Positions 16,715 through 24,109 of a stretch of 64,000 nt of DNA are shown one piece after another. The notes below the pieces were generated by a model. That model saw only the letters and a program-made list of their open reading frames with translations. It searched no databases and was not told where the DNA came from. A program made the translations under genes and the position numbers. The stretch is from an uncultured cyanobacterium (GTDB lineage Bacteria; Cyanobacteriota; Vampirovibrionia; Gastranaerophilales; Gastranaerophilaceae). Position 1 is the first letter of the stretch; every line of letters begins with the position of its first letter. The stretch lies in the NCBI GenBank assembly GCA_902495705.1, contig CABUXT010000002.1:62001-126000 (forward strand), given 5' to 3'.

Positions 16715-17517
16715 GATTCTGAATCAAGTTCAGAATGACAATAATAAAAATACGTCATTACGAGAAACCTTGATTGGCAATTGGAGCAATGGTTTAGACA
16801 GAGTGACGTGGTAATCCTCAACATATCGGTCATATTCCCCACCTCGAAATCAAAGATTTCACTAACCTCTCACAAAACAATTCACTGGATTGTTTTGTTC
16901 GGCAGAGTCTCAAGGGGAGGACATACTGTTTCATTTGCAGGGGATTACGACGTCGCGCTGTATAGGCTATTGTTTTATTTGAAAGTCATTTCTCCTCGTA
17001 ATGACATGATTGTACAAAATGGTAACTGTCACCCTGAACAGCAGGAGCAGAGTGCGAAACGAAGTGGAGGCACGTTTTATGCGACTGCGTAGATTCAGGG
17101 TCTATCCATTTGATTGAAAACTGTTCACTATGGTCAATTTTAAAATCAACATTGATAGATTCTGAATAGGATAAAATCTAAGCCAATCAAGTTGGCAAGA
17201 TTTTTAATCCTTTCAGAATGACAATAATAAAAATACGTCATTACGAGGAAAGTTGATTGGCAATTGGAGCAATGGTTTAGACGGAGTGCCGTGGTAATCC
17301 ACAGCAAAGATTGCAAGTCTTTGCCCCCTCTCCCTTCCCCTCCCCCACGTAGGTGGGAGGGAACCTGTGTGTCACCCTGAACTTGATTCAGGGTCTATCC
17401 ATTTGATTGAAAACTGTTCACTATGGTCAATTTTCACAATCAACATTGATAGATTCTGAATAGGATAAAATCTAAGCCAAGCTAGTTGGCAAGATTTTTA
17501 ATCCTTTCAGAATGACA
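16715..17517. repeat. 0.8-kb mosaic of repeats, including two near-identical family A elements
   Basis: No gene. In order: a short hairpin with arms GATTCTGAA and TTCAGAATGACA (16716-16740); family C (16753-16818); a degraded family D (16839-16920); family C inverted (16943-17006); family A whose left loop holds a 55-base insert (17027-17223); family C (17236-17302); a short family B-like palindrome (17330-17362); and family A (17370-17517). The A+C pair is repeated in the same order, which suggests local duplication. Confidence 0.75.
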
Positions 17518-17552
17518 ATAACCTAAGTACTAAAATTACATAAAGTCCAACA

Positions 17553-17801
17553 CTACTCACTCAGCAATTCGTACAGGCTCGGAGCCTCTTGGACAGAAAC
17601 ATTCCCCGTCGGAACCTTCAAAACCTTTGCCTTTAAAGTTCTATTCGCGTATTCAATCGAAATAATATCGTTTTCTTTGATTTGTTTTGCAGGTTTTGCC
17701 TGAGTTCCGTTGACAGAAATTCTCCCCATATCCGAAACTTCATTTGCCACAGTTCTGCGTTTTATCAATCTTGAAACTTTTAAAAATTTATCTAATCTCA
17801 T
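17553..17801 (-). CDS. rqcP: S4-domain ribosome-associated protein, RqcP/YabO (Hsp15) family
   Basis: 82 residues, normal length. The N-terminus MRLDKFLKVSRLIKRRT followed by A..EVSDMGRISVNGTQAKPAKQIKEND is the S4 RNA-binding fold in its RqcP form. In Firmicutes RqcP binds the stalled large subunit with RqcH and supports alanine tailing in ribosome quality control; Hsp15 is the proteobacterial relative. It is divergent from the metallophosphoesterase gene, and the two starts are 65 bases apart with a shared promoter region. Confidence 0.88.
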   Translation of the reverse strand: MRLDKFLKVSRLIKRRTVANEVSDMGRISVNGTQAKPAKQIKENDIISIEYANRTLKAKVLKVPTGNVSVQEAPSLYELLSE

Positions 17802-17831
17802 GCCACTATCTTATCACATATTTTGATTTTA

Positions 17832-17840
17832 TGATATAAT
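17832..17840 (+). promoter_or_regulatory. Extended -10 promoter for the metallophosphoesterase gene
   Basis: TGATATAAT at 17832-17840, with TTATCA 18 bases upstream as a poor -35. It is identical to the element before the gene at 10508. The predicted 5' UTR is about 20 bases and includes the GGGAGA ribosome site. Confidence 0.5.
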
Positions 17841-17866
17841 TTGCTCAAGGGAGATTGTGAAGTTCT

Positions 17867-18694
17867 ATGAAAAAGTTATTACTACTATTGTTTGGTTTAT
17901 TTCTCACATTTGCGCTCAGCACAAAAGTTTTTGCCGAAAACATAAAGTTTGTCCAAGTTGCAGACGCACACCTATCAGTCGATTCTGATTTTTCGCAGAA
18001 AGTTTTGAAAAGTGTTGTTGAAGATATTAACAACCAACAAGGAATTTCTTTTGTTATCTTCACAGGCGACAACATCAACAATCCAAAAGAAGAAAATCTC
18101 AAAGCCTTCCTAAAAATCGCCGACAAATTGAATGTTCCGTACTATTTAGCACTCGGCAACCACGATGTCTACAAATCAGGCGGGCTTTCAAAAGCCAAGT
18201 ATTTTGAAATCGTAAAAGAAAACAACATCTTTTTCCCTCAACGCAAGCCAAACTACGCGTTCAAGAAAAACGGATTTTTATTCCTAATCGTTGATGGAGC
18301 AAAAGAAGTCATCCCTAGTTCTGTCGGCTACTACCGAGAAAACACTCTATCTTGGCTCGACAAGCAATTAACAAAAAACGAAAAAACAGATGCAATCATA
18401 ATGCAGCATTTTCCGATTCTCGCAGCAGACGGCTCTATTGGCACATCACAAAACTGCAAGACCTACAAAGTTGAAGAATATCAAGCTATTTTAGAAAAGC
18501 ACAAAAATGTTCTAGCTATTGTTTCAGGGCACCTGCACACAAACGCGGAAAACATGAAAGACGGAGTTTATCACATCATGTCACCGTCAATTCTTTCAAT
18601 GCCGCAAACCTACAAAATCATCGACATAGTTACAACAAAAGAGTTTTCGCCGATAATTTACACTCAACTTAGAGAGTTTGAGGTTAAAGACTAA
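17867..18694 (+). CDS. Exported calcineurin-like metallophosphoesterase
   Basis: 275 residues. Residues 1-23 are a classic signal peptide (MKKLLLLLFGLFLTFALST..VFA), so the enzyme is exported. The dinuclear metal site is visible: VADAHLS near 30, FTGDNIN near 64, LGNHDVY near 95, IMQHFP near 180 and SGHLHTN near 222. Substrate cannot be told; relatives include phosphodiesterases and phosphatases. It overlaps the convergent small gene by four bases at its 3' end. Confidence 0.88.
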   Translation: MKKLLLLLFGLFLTFALSTKVFAENIKFVQVADAHLSVDSDFSQKVLKSVVEDINNQQGISFVIFTGDNINNPKEENLKAFLKIADKLNVPYYLALGNHDVYKSGGLSKAKYFEIVKENNIFFPQRKPNYAFKKNGFLFLIVDGAKEVIPSSVGYYRENTLSWLDKQLTKNEKTDAIIMQHFPILAADGSIGTSQNCKTYKVEEYQAILEKHKNVLAIVSGHLHTNAENMKDGVYHIMSPSILSMPQTYKIIDIVTTKEFSPIIYTQLREFEVKD

Positions 18695-18999
18695 GTTTTC
18701 GTAAACAAGCCCTTTAATCTGCTCCAAAGGTTTTTACGGAAAGCCACAATACCTGCCAAGAGACCTGCGCCGATTAAAATTTTCAGCACCATAGGGAATT
18801 TGCCCTTGCTCGGCTTTTTCGTATGTTTTTGTGTTTGGTAAATATCATACTGCATTTCGTTATAAATTCGCTCCGCCTCCTTATTTGAATACAGAACGCG
18901 TTTTGGCAAGCTATTAGGCGCAGAAATTGTGCCCACAGGGACTTTATCGCCATAGTGCATATTTCGATTTGCAGGATTGTCAATTTGTTCTACTACCAT
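18691..18999 (-). CDS. Small C-tail membrane protein, function unknown
   Basis: 102 residues. The first 65 are hydrophilic (RNMHYGDKVPVGTISAPNSL, then a charged helical stretch). A single hydrophobic segment near 72-86 (ILIGAGLLAGIVAF) is followed by basic residues, so it is probably tail-anchored with the N-terminus in the cytoplasm. There is no clear ribosome site. It is convergent with the phosphoesterase gene. Confidence 0.6.
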   Translation of the reverse strand: MVVEQIDNPANRNMHYGDKVPVGTISAPNSLPKRVLYSNKEAERIYNEMQYDIYQTQKHTKKPSKGKFPMVLKILIGAGLLAGIVAFRKNLWSRLKGLFTKT

Positions 19000-19121
19000 A
19001 TATTAATAAAAACACAAACCCTCAAAAAAATGCGCGGATTTTGTAAATAAATATTACCAAAACTCAACAAATCTTTTCCACCGCTTGCATTTTTATTATG
19101 TTTATTCTATCTTAAAGACAT

Positions 19122-19350
19122 AGCCGCAGACAATTAGCGGGGTGCAACCCAAGGGGGCAAGGTAGGGGGCGATGGCGCCGAGACTACGAAATTCCTAAAG
19201 GTTCAAGACTCCTTAATAAATCAGCTAATCGAGGTTACACAAAAGTACAAGGCAAGATGAAAATTCTTGAATAGTATAAAAGCCGAATATATATAATATA
19301 ACGACTTGAGTGTAAGATTTTGCGGTAACCGAAAAAGCAAAATCTTTTTT
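19122..19350 (+). ncRNA. Ribosomal protein L10 (rplJ) leader with attenuator
   Basis: Contains CCGCAGACAATTAGCGG (19124-19140) and, further on, GCTAATCGAGGTTAC (19224-19238). ATTAGC pairs with GCTAAT and the flanking CAGAC / CGAGG match the conserved part of the L10 leader. Downstream is an intrinsic terminator: stem AGATTTTGC (19315-19323) / GCAAAATCT (19337-19345) followed by T6, placed 70 bases before rplJ. This is the known layout for feedback control by L10(L12)4 through attenuation. A possible promoter (TTGCAT, 17 bases, TATCTT) ends at 19113, just before the leader. Confidence 0.75.
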
Positions 19351-19421
19351 GGTATTTGACAGGTCGATAAAAACAAAAGATTGAATAATCAATCACAGAA
19401 AAATTACTAAAGGAGCTAAAA

Positions 19422-19943
19422 ATGGCAACAAAAGCATTCAAATCAGAAAAAATAGATGCTATTAAATCAAAAATCGAAAAAGCTCAAGTAGCTATCGTTA
19501 CTGAATACCAAGGTTTCACTGTTGAAGATATCACTAAATTGAGACGTGAAATCCAAAAAGGTGGCGGTGACTATATGGTTACTAAAAACACATTGGCTAA
19601 AATTGCTGTTAAAGGTACTGAATACGAACAATTAACAGACAAATTGACTGGTCCAATCGCTATCGCTTTCGGTTTTGAAGACCCAGTAAGCCCTGCAAAA
19701 GCCGTTGCTAAATTCATCAAAGAATCTAAAAAAGGTACTATCGTTGGTGCTGTTTTAGATGGCAACTGGTTGACAGAAGCAGAAACAAAAGCTTTGGCAG
19801 AACTTCCTTCAAAAGAAGAACTTTTTGCAAAAATGCTTGGGTCTATCAATTCACCGGCATCTGGTATCGCAAACTCTATCAATGCAGTTATGTCTCAACT
19901 TACAAGAGCTATGGCAGCAGTTCGCGACCAAAAAGCTGCATAG
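19422..19943 (+). CDS. rplJ: Large-subunit ribosomal protein uL10
   Basis: 173 residues, normal length. It forms the base of the ribosomal stalk and carries L7/L12 dimers. The rRNA-binding domain shows VAIVTEYQGFTVEDITKLR and YMVTKNTLAKIAVKGTEYE. The C-terminal helix that binds L7/L12 is GIANSINAVMSQLTRAMAAV. The start has AAAGGAG. It is followed by rplL after 80 bases. The usual upstream rplK-rplA are absent: the region before it is the leader and then an opposite-strand gene. Confidence 0.97.
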   Translation: MATKAFKSEKIDAIKSKIEKAQVAIVTEYQGFTVEDITKLRREIQKGGGDYMVTKNTLAKIAVKGTEYEQLTDKLTGPIAIAFGFEDPVSPAKAVAKFIKESKKGTIVGAVLDGNWLTEAETKALAELPSKEELFAKMLGSINSPASGIANSINAVMSQLTRAMAAVRDQKAA

Positions 19944-20023
19944 TTTTGCAGCTCAAATCTTTAAGCCTCTGTGCTTAACACTAAGTTAGAAAACAAAACA
20001 AAAAACAATAAAGGAGAAAAACA

Positions 20024-20395
20024 ATGAGTGTAGAATCAATTTTAGAATCAATTGAAAAATTAACATTATTAGAAGCAGCTGAATTAGTTAAAGCTATGGA
20101 AGAAAAATTCGGCGTATCTGCAGCAGCTCCTGTTGCAGTAGCAGCAGCTCCAGTAGCAGCTGCAGCAGCTGACGATGCTGATGCTGAAGTATCAGTTGTA
20201 TTGGCTTCAGTTCCAGCTGATAAGAAAATCGCTGTATTGAAAGAAGTTAGAACTTTGACAGGTTTAGGCTTGAAAGAAGCTAAAGACTTAGTTGAAGCAG
20301 CTCCTAAAGCAGTTAAAGAAAACATCAAAAAAGACGAAGCTGAATCAATCAAGAAAACTCTTGAAGCAGCTGGTGCTGTTGTTGAAATCAAGTAG
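20024..20395 (+). CDS. rplL: Large-subunit ribosomal protein bL12 (L7/L12)
   Basis: 123 residues. The N-terminal dimerisation and L10-binding domain (1-32) is followed by an Ala/Val-rich hinge (35-52) and the C-terminal domain (about 57-123) that recruits elongation-factor GTPases: KKIAVLKEVRTLTGLGLKEA then KDLVEAAP. Basic residues of the GTPase-binding helix are kept. AAAGGAG precedes the start. Codon use is highly biased. It is followed by a strong terminator, then by a diverged copy of its C-terminal domain at 20734. Confidence 0.98.
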   Translation: MSVESILESIEKLTLLEAAELVKAMEEKFGVSAAAPVAVAAAPVAAAAADDADAEVSVVLASVPADKKIAVLKEVRTLTGLGLKEAKDLVEAAPKAVKENIKKDEAESIKKTLEAAGAVVEIK

Positions 20396-20416
20396 TTTGA
20401 TTTTCAATAAAGATTA

Positions 20417-20449
20417 CCAAAAGGCGGTCGCTACGCGACCGCCTTTTGG
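20417..20449 (+). terminator. Strong intrinsic terminator of rplJ-rplL
   Basis: A perfect 15-bp stem CCAAAAGGCGGTCGC / GCGACCGCCTTTTGG with loop TAC, 21 bases after the rplL stop, followed by TGTTTTA. It should largely separate rplJL transcription from the paralogue gene downstream. Confidence 0.85.
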
Positions 20450-20463
20450 TGTTTTATGAGGGG

Positions 20464-20537
20464 GACAGTCATTCTGAATAGCAAGAAAAATTTAGGTTCA
20501 AGACTCTCGCCTGATTTTTCTAAGCTTTCAGAACGAC
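20464..20537. repeat. Family A half element
   Basis: GTCATTCTGAATAG..AAGAAAAATT and its inverted partner ..TTTTTCTAAGCTTTCAGAACGACA form one long hairpin with a loop of about 25 bases. It fills part of the gap between the rplL terminator and the gene at 20734; the remaining 200 bases hold nothing else recognised. Confidence 0.65.
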
Positions 20538-20733
20538 ACTTTATTTTATCGGCATTGCTAAGCCAACAGACATCAGAATTTTTATTCTGCCTGACATCTT
20601 GCCTTCTTGCCCTCTGTGGCGATATTTTCACTCATATTAAACTTCTACACCAAATTACTCCAGTTTGATTTTTAGACTGTAATATGTTATTATGTGCAGG
20701 TAAATTTAATTTCTAATTAAAGGAGCTTTATAT

Positions 20734-21117
20734 ATGGATATGACATATTTTTATGCAGCAATCGCGTTTATGTTAATTATAATTGTTAGAGAATTTCTAA
20801 AAAAGAAATACAACTTTGACATCGACAAAATCAATGTAAGGCACCTTAAATCAGGAATAAAAAAAGAATTTAGCAAGCACGATGCACATATAATCAAGAA
20901 AAACACCGGAGAAAAATCGCTAATTCTTGTTGATGCCGGAGCAAATAAAGCAACAGTTATGGCGACATTGCGCCAACTTACAGGATTTGACTACAATACA
21001 GCAAAAAATGTTGTTGAAACAGCTCCATCAAAATTTATGGTTAATATTTCTGAAAAAGAAGCAGATATGAACAAAAAAGCCCTTGAATTTGTTGGTGCGA
21101 AAGTCGAAATTAAATAA
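20734..21117 (+). CDS. Membrane-anchored L7/L12 C-terminal-domain paralogue
   Basis: 127 residues with a strong AAGGAG site. Residues 5-20 are a hydrophobic helix (FYAAIAFMLIIIV) followed by REFLKKK, so the N-terminus is a membrane anchor with the rest in the cytoplasm. Residues about 62-127 align end to end with the L7/L12 C-terminal domain: AGANKATVMATLRQLTGFDY, then TAKNVVETAP, and an identical last four residues (VEIK). The L10-binding N-terminal domain and hinge are absent. Relative to E. coli L12, positions matching Lys65, Arg73 and Lys84 are kept, while Lys70 and Glu82 are not. The position just after rplL suggests a local duplication. Role unknown; it might tether translation GTPases or ribosomes to the membrane (inference). 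Confidence 0.85.
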   Translation: MDMTYFYAAIAFMLIIIVREFLKKKYNFDIDKINVRHLKSGIKKEFSKHDAHIIKKNTGEKSLILVDAGANKATVMATLRQLTGFDYNTAKNVVETAPSKFMVNISEKEADMNKKALEFVGAKVEIK

Positions 21118-21118
21118 T

Positions 21119-21715
21119 TTACCTTGCGTAAATCGTGTTTTTATCAACATCTAATATTTCAGGCTCATAATTTTGCAAATAAGATACCGCATCTTTTGGA
21201 GTTTTCGCTACGTAATAAATTTTGCACATATTTGTGTTGGCAAATTTCTGCTCAATGATAACCTCGAAAAACTCTATCAATTTGTCATAAAAACCGTTTG
21301 TATTCAAAATAATAATAGGCTTTTTGTTATAACCCAACTGCTTTTGGACAATCATTTCAGATAATTCTTCAAGAGTTCCAAACCCGCCTGCCAGCGCAAT
21401 AACAGCATCTGAAACCTCATCAAGTTTTGCCTTGCGCTCTCTCATACCTTTTGTCACGACAAATTCATCACAACCTTCTGTGAATACACCCATATTATGG
21501 AGTTTTTCAGGCATTATACCTGTAATTTTTCCGCCATTATTTTTAACTTCTCCGGCGCAAGCCCACATCAAACCAAGATTACTTCCGCCATAAACAACGT
21601 CATAACCATTTTTGCCAAGCAATTCACCCAAAAGTTTTGCATCTTCATAATAAACTTCATCCAAAAAGTTAGAAGATGATGCAAATACGCAAACTTTTTT
21701 GATATCGTTATTCAT
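21119..21715 (-). CDS. LOG-family Rossmann protein (TIGR00730 type, putative nucleotide phosphoribohydrolase)
   Basis: 198 residues. Family motifs are VVYGGSNLGLMWACAGEV near 42 and LAGGFGTLEELSEMI near 106, the latter corresponding to PGGxGTxxE. In the family these bind a nucleoside monophosphate and release the base (cytokinin-activating LOG proteins and bacterial PpnN-like relatives). It is the last gene of a minus-strand run; its start overlaps the stop of the pseudopilin-like gene by eight bases, so they are probably translated from one message. Confidence 0.88.
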   Translation of the reverse strand: MNNDIKKVCVFASSSNFLDEVYYEDAKLLGELLGKNGYDVVYGGSNLGLMWACAGEVKNNGGKITGIMPEKLHNMGVFTEGCDEFVVTKGMRERKAKLDEVSDAVIALAGGFGTLEELSEMIVQKQLGYNKKPIIILNTNGFYDKLIEFFEVIIEQKFANTNMCKIYYVAKTPKDAVSYLQNYEPEILDVDKNTIYAR

Positions 21716-22346
21716 TGAAATCTCCGCCTATTCTGTAGTAATGAGAGCAAGAAACACCTGTTCCTGATTCAGAGCAATCTTTTTTCAAGTCTTCTAAATC
21801 CCAACCGGAACCAATTGGTGTGATATTACCGTCAACAAAAATATTGATACCGAAAATATCTTTTCCCCACGTATTTGGAGCTTTTAACCCATTCATATCA
21901 AACATCATAATAAATGCAGGGTGAAAAACATCATCATCTTTGATATCTTTTATCCCAACAATTTTATTTTTTGATGTCAAATACAGGTTATCAAAATAAA
22001 ATTCGTCACCGGATTTTACCTTTGAACCTTTCAAGTAATATGGACTATACTTTTTAGTCAACTCATCTTGTTCACTAATTCGCAAGTATGGTTTAACTAA
22101 ATTCATCATCAATTGTTCGCGCTCCTCATTTGATTTTGCGTGTTTGAAACTCTTGATGATATCAGCATCAGCCTGTGCATTCATTGCAGTAAAAATATAA
22201 TCCATTTTGTTAAATGTTTCATTCCACTGCGAAATATATGTAGCTTCTTTTGATGCCATAAATTTTGACGGAATCAAAAGCAATACAATTGCAAATATCA
22301 CAAATATAGTTATCGAATATTCAATTTTCCAAAAACGTTTTCTCAT
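21708..22346 (-). CDS. Pseudopilin-like membrane protein without the prepilin cleavage motif
   Basis: 212 residues. One N-terminal hydrophobic helix (about 10-27, ITIFVIFAIVLLLIP), but no G|FTLAE processing site. The C-terminal part has FIMMFDMNGLKAPNTWGKDIF, IFVDGNITPIGSGW and two cysteines before SHYYRIGG. The D-x-N-G-x-K-x-PN-x-GKD pattern is also seen in the prepilin at 61243 (YIDVNGDSLPNTVGKDIF). It therefore seems a relative whose N-terminus has been replaced or has decayed. It overlaps the LOG gene and follows the PHP gene by 15 bases, an operon arrangement. Confidence 0.65.
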   Translation of the reverse strand: MRKRFWKIEYSITIFVIFAIVLLLIPSKFMASKEATYISQWNETFNKMDYIFTAMNAQADADIIKSFKHAKSNEEREQLMMNLVKPYLRISEQDELTKKYSPYYLKGSKVKSGDEFYFDNLYLTSKNKIVGIKDIKDDDVFHPAFIMMFDMNGLKAPNTWGKDIFGINIFVDGNITPIGSGWDLEDLKKDCSESGTGVSCSHYYRIGGDFNE

Positions 22347-22361
22347 ACAATCTCCGATAAA

Positions 22362-23222
22362 TTATGCCATATCAATACGTTTTTTCTCTTCAATAAGTTT
22401 TTCGTAAACCCATTCAGGGACAAAATTCTTACCCAAGATAATTTGACCGTTCATGATATTTGGAGTGTGGAAATCAGAACCGCCTGTCACAATCAAACCA
22501 AGTTCTTCCGCCATTGATGAAAAATATTCAACACAAGCAGGAGAATGTTTGCGGTGATAAGCCTCAATTCCTCTCAAACCGTAATTCATAAGTTCTTTGA
22601 TTAAAGGTTCTGCGATATCAATATCATGAGGGTGCGCAATTACAGGAATTCCGCCTGCATCATAGATAATTTCAACGGCATCAAACGGAGTTACGGTCTT
22701 TCTTTGAACATATACAGGAGAATCATCATGGATGTATTTTGCATAAGCATCCATAATATTATTTGTTCCGCCTGCATTTGTAATAGCTTTTGCTATGTGC
22801 GGACGACCGATACTACCGCCTTCAGCTACTTGTTTTTTGATATCTTCAAATTTAATTCTGATACCTTCTTTTTTAGCAAGTAGAGCCAAGATTTCCTTAG
22901 TTTGTTTAACTCTGGCTTGCTGTTGAGCCTTTATCAAGTCAAGAAAATCTTTGTTTTTCGTATCCATGAAGTACCCCAAAATATGGACTTCATAGTTTTT
23001 ATACAAAGTATTAACCTCAATACCGCGAATAACTTCAATTTTATCTTGCAAGCCCTTTTCTTTGATGTGTTTTTGGGCGACATCATAGGCTAAGATATTG
23101 TCGTGGTCTGTGATAGCTATAGCTTCAAGACCGACATCTACAGCGGTATCCACTATCTTTTCAGGAGAAAAAACTCCATCCGAGTAGTAAGTGTGGATAT
23201 GTAAATCAGCTTTCCTCTTCAC
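22362..23222 (-). CDS. PHP-domain phosphoesterase (RNase AM / 3',5'-nucleoside bisphosphate phosphatase type)
   Basis: 286 residues. The metal-binding PHP motifs are complete: ADLHIHTYYSDG at 5-16, ITDHDN near 38, HILGYFM near 80, VIAHPHD near 195 and GSDFHTPN near 250. Family members of this type hydrolyse 3',5'-bisphosphate nucleosides or trim RNA 5' ends. Its start overlaps the end of the upstream ymdB gene by 17 bases. With ymdB and rny it forms a run suited to RNA and nucleotide turnover. Confidence 0.87.
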   Translation of the reverse strand: MKRKADLHIHTYYSDGVFSPEKIVDTAVDVGLEAIAITDHDNILAYDVAQKHIKEKGLQDKIEVIRGIEVNTLYKNYEVHILGYFMDTKNKDFLDLIKAQQQARVKQTKEILALLAKKEGIRIKFEDIKKQVAEGGSIGRPHIAKAITNAGGTNNIMDAYAKYIHDDSPVYVQRKTVTPFDAVEIIYDAGGIPVIAHPHDIDIAEPLIKELMNYGLRGIEAYHRKHSPACVEYFSSMAEELGLIVTGGSDFHTPNIMNGQIILGKNFVPEWVYEKLIEEKKRIDMA

Positions 23223-24036
23223 TTTCCTTTTCCTCTTCTATTTTATTCTTTCTACAAAAAATTCTTTTAATAGAAGTTGCTTTGCCTGTTTTTACATCAA
23301 TATCGACTTCTACCGCATTAACTTGGGTAGAAGTTCCGGCTGCAACTTCATAACGTTCTGGTATACCTGTTAAAAATCTAGTTATGGATGTTGAATATTC
23401 CATCCCTATAACCCCATCAGATGCTCCGCAAAATCCTGCATCTGTAAGGTATGCCATCCCATCAACAATACTTTCATCGGCAGTTTGCACATGCGTATGA
23501 GTGCCGAAAAATGCACTCATACCAAGTTCTGAACAATACCTGCCAAAACAAATTTTTTCTGCCGTTGCCTCTGCATGAAAATCAATAATCACAATTGGAG
23601 TGATTTCTTTTAAGCGTTTGATTTCTTGAGCAACAACATCCCATTGAGAATCCAAAGGATTCATAAACACTCTGCCTAATGCATTCATCACGCCAATTTT
23701 AATATCTCCGACTTCAAAAATCTTGCTGCCTTCCCCTTTTGTACCTTTTGGATAATTGATAGGGCGAATTAGACAATCTGATGAATCGATGTAGTTATAT
23801 ATATCTTTTTTATCCCAAATATGGTTACCGCACGTCATACAATTGATTCCATATTCTTTGAAATCTTTGTAATTTTTTTCGGTTAAACCAAAACCATGTG
23901 ATGCATTTTCGACATTCGCAATAATAAAATCATATTTTTTGAAGTTATCATTTTCAGCCAAAAAATCTCTTACAGCAAACCTTCCAGGTTTTCCGACAAT
24001 ATCTCCAAAAAATATAATTTTTATTATGTCTTTCAT
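23206..24036 (-). CDS. ymdB: YmdB-type metallophosphoesterase (TIGR00282 family)
   Basis: 276 residues from the ATG at 24034-24036. A further 15 codons upstream are possible but unlike the family, which starts at IIFFGDIVGKPGR. Metal-site motifs are FFGDIVG, ANVENASHG, TCGNHIWDK, IIDFHAEAT and FFGTHTHVQTAD. Members are cytoplasmic phosphodiesterases, active on 2',3'-cyclic AMP in vitro in Bacillus, where ymdB also lies next to rny. The charged C-tail is Glu-rich (EEEKESEEES). Confidence 0.92.
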   Translation of the reverse strand: MKDIIKIIFFGDIVGKPGRFAVRDFLAENDNFKKYDFIIANVENASHGFGLTEKNYKDFKEYGINCMTCGNHIWDKKDIYNYIDSSDCLIRPINYPKGTKGEGSKIFEVGDIKIGVMNALGRVFMNPLDSQWDVVAQEIKRLKEITPIVIIDFHAEATAEKICFGRYCSELGMSAFFGTHTHVQTADESIVDGMAYLTDAGFCGASDGVIGMEYSTSITRFLTGIPERYEVAAGTSTQVNAVEVDIDVKTGKATSIKRIFCRKNKIEEEKESEEES

Positions 24037-24109
24037 AAAATAAATTACCCTTATTATGTTATAAGCGAGGCTCTGCCGCATTTATATGCTTTAGAGCCTC
24101 AATCAAATT

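Noticed and set aside
16781..17092. Open frame of 103 codons
   Set aside because: Covers family C, D and A repeats and the 55-base loop module; not a gene.
12806..17517. CRISPR array
   Set aside because: Repeats are long, palindromic, in both orientations and irregularly spaced, and no cas gene is present.
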